Shown piece by piece: positions 63,928-64,000 of a stretch of DNA of 64,000 bases (within the stretch, counting starts at the first letter, position 1; the number at the start of each line of letters is the position of its first letter). Source of the stretch: Methylorubrum thiocyanatum (GTDB lineage Bacteria; Pseudomonadota; Alphaproteobacteria; Rhizobiales; Beijerinckiaceae); NCBI GenBank assembly GCA_014138645.1, contig JACJIB010000005.1, positions 186,001 through 250,000 of the forward strand, given 5' to 3'. Position numbers and translations under genes: made by a program. The notes below the pieces were generated by a model. It worked only from the letters and a program-made list of their open reading frames with translations, ran no database searches and was not told the DNA's origin.

Positions 63928-64000
63928 GCGAAGAGACCAGCCGAGAGGCCGACCGGCCGGCCGTGCCCTATTGGCACCTCTACACCGACGCCGACGGCGT
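63924..64000 (+). CDS. Start of a cupin-type gene, cut by window end
   Basis: Only 25 codons are visible: MSEETSREADRPAVPYWHLY then TDADG. The sequence PYWHLYTDADG is what I remember from the start of small cupin-domain proteins next to GMC and DoxX genes. It overlaps the DoxX-like gene by four bases. Identity is tentative because the rest lies outside. Confidence 0.5.
   Translation, partial: MSEETSREADRPAVPYWHLYTDADG

Overview
The window is about 70% G+C, densely packed with ATGA-type overlaps, and carries protein families typical of Hyphomicrobiales (Rhizobiales). The gene set (membrane-bound urate hydroxylase PuuD, Thi5-type and BMP-type ABC importers, small secreted proteins with an APAG/APGG motif) and a dispersed repeat best fit Methylobacterium/Methylorubrum or a close relative. 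That assignment is inference. I saw no rRNA, tRNA, CRISPR array or transposase.

Almost the whole window is a nitrogen-scavenging region. From the left: a purine-type NCS2 permease cut by the window edge; an AtzG/AtzE/AtzH-like amidase triad (-); a lone cysteine hydrolase (-); a + operon with a Tsx-like outer-membrane channel, 8-oxoguanine deaminase and a BMP-type ABC importer (4.6-10.7 kb); a second BMP-type importer interleaved with formamidase AmiF and biuret hydrolase BiuH and interrupted by an antisense BrnT/BrnA toxin-antitoxin pair (10.9-18.2 kb); an atypical FAD monooxygenase flanked by diverged inverted repeats; a third BMP-type binding protein; and two small secreted proteins.

From 34.5 down to 22.7 kb an eleven-gene minus-strand operon joins a Thi5/NMT1-type importer (two binding proteins) to a Rieske oxygenase, a 2-oxoglutarate/Fe(II)-type oxygenase, an FAD-linked oxidase, a flavodoxin-fold reductase, an acyl-AMP ligase, a creatininase-family amidohydrolase and a CocE/NonD hydrolase. 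A divergent LysR regulator and a cytosine-deaminase-like amidohydrolase lie beside it. Its substrate is unknown to me and it is the best candidate here for an undescribed pathway.

The right half holds guanine deaminase and xanthine dehydrogenase (39.3-44.2 kb), another Thi5-type importer (44.4-48.2 kb), the uracil operon rutABCDF with rutR (48.3-53.4 kb), and urate/ureide breakdown: allA, allE, puuD, a LysR regulator and a puuE-uraD fusion (53.5-58.7 kb). The far right has a Tat-exported metallo-beta-lactamase-fold protein, a SCO1-like protein, a GMC oxidoreductase, a DoxX-like protein and the start of a cupin gene.

Two regulatory layers can be read directly. Four well-matched sigma-54 (-24/-12) elements precede the amidase triad, the Tsx/8-oxoguanine operon, the third BMP protein and the Thi5-type importer next to rut. 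Two RutR-type operators sit in tandem, 33 bp apart, upstream of rutA. Guanine can thus be followed to xanthine, urate, ureidoimidazoline, allantoin and ureidoglycolate within one locus, although a 5-hydroxyisourate hydrolase gene (uraH) and an allantoate-hydrolysing enzyme are not in the window.
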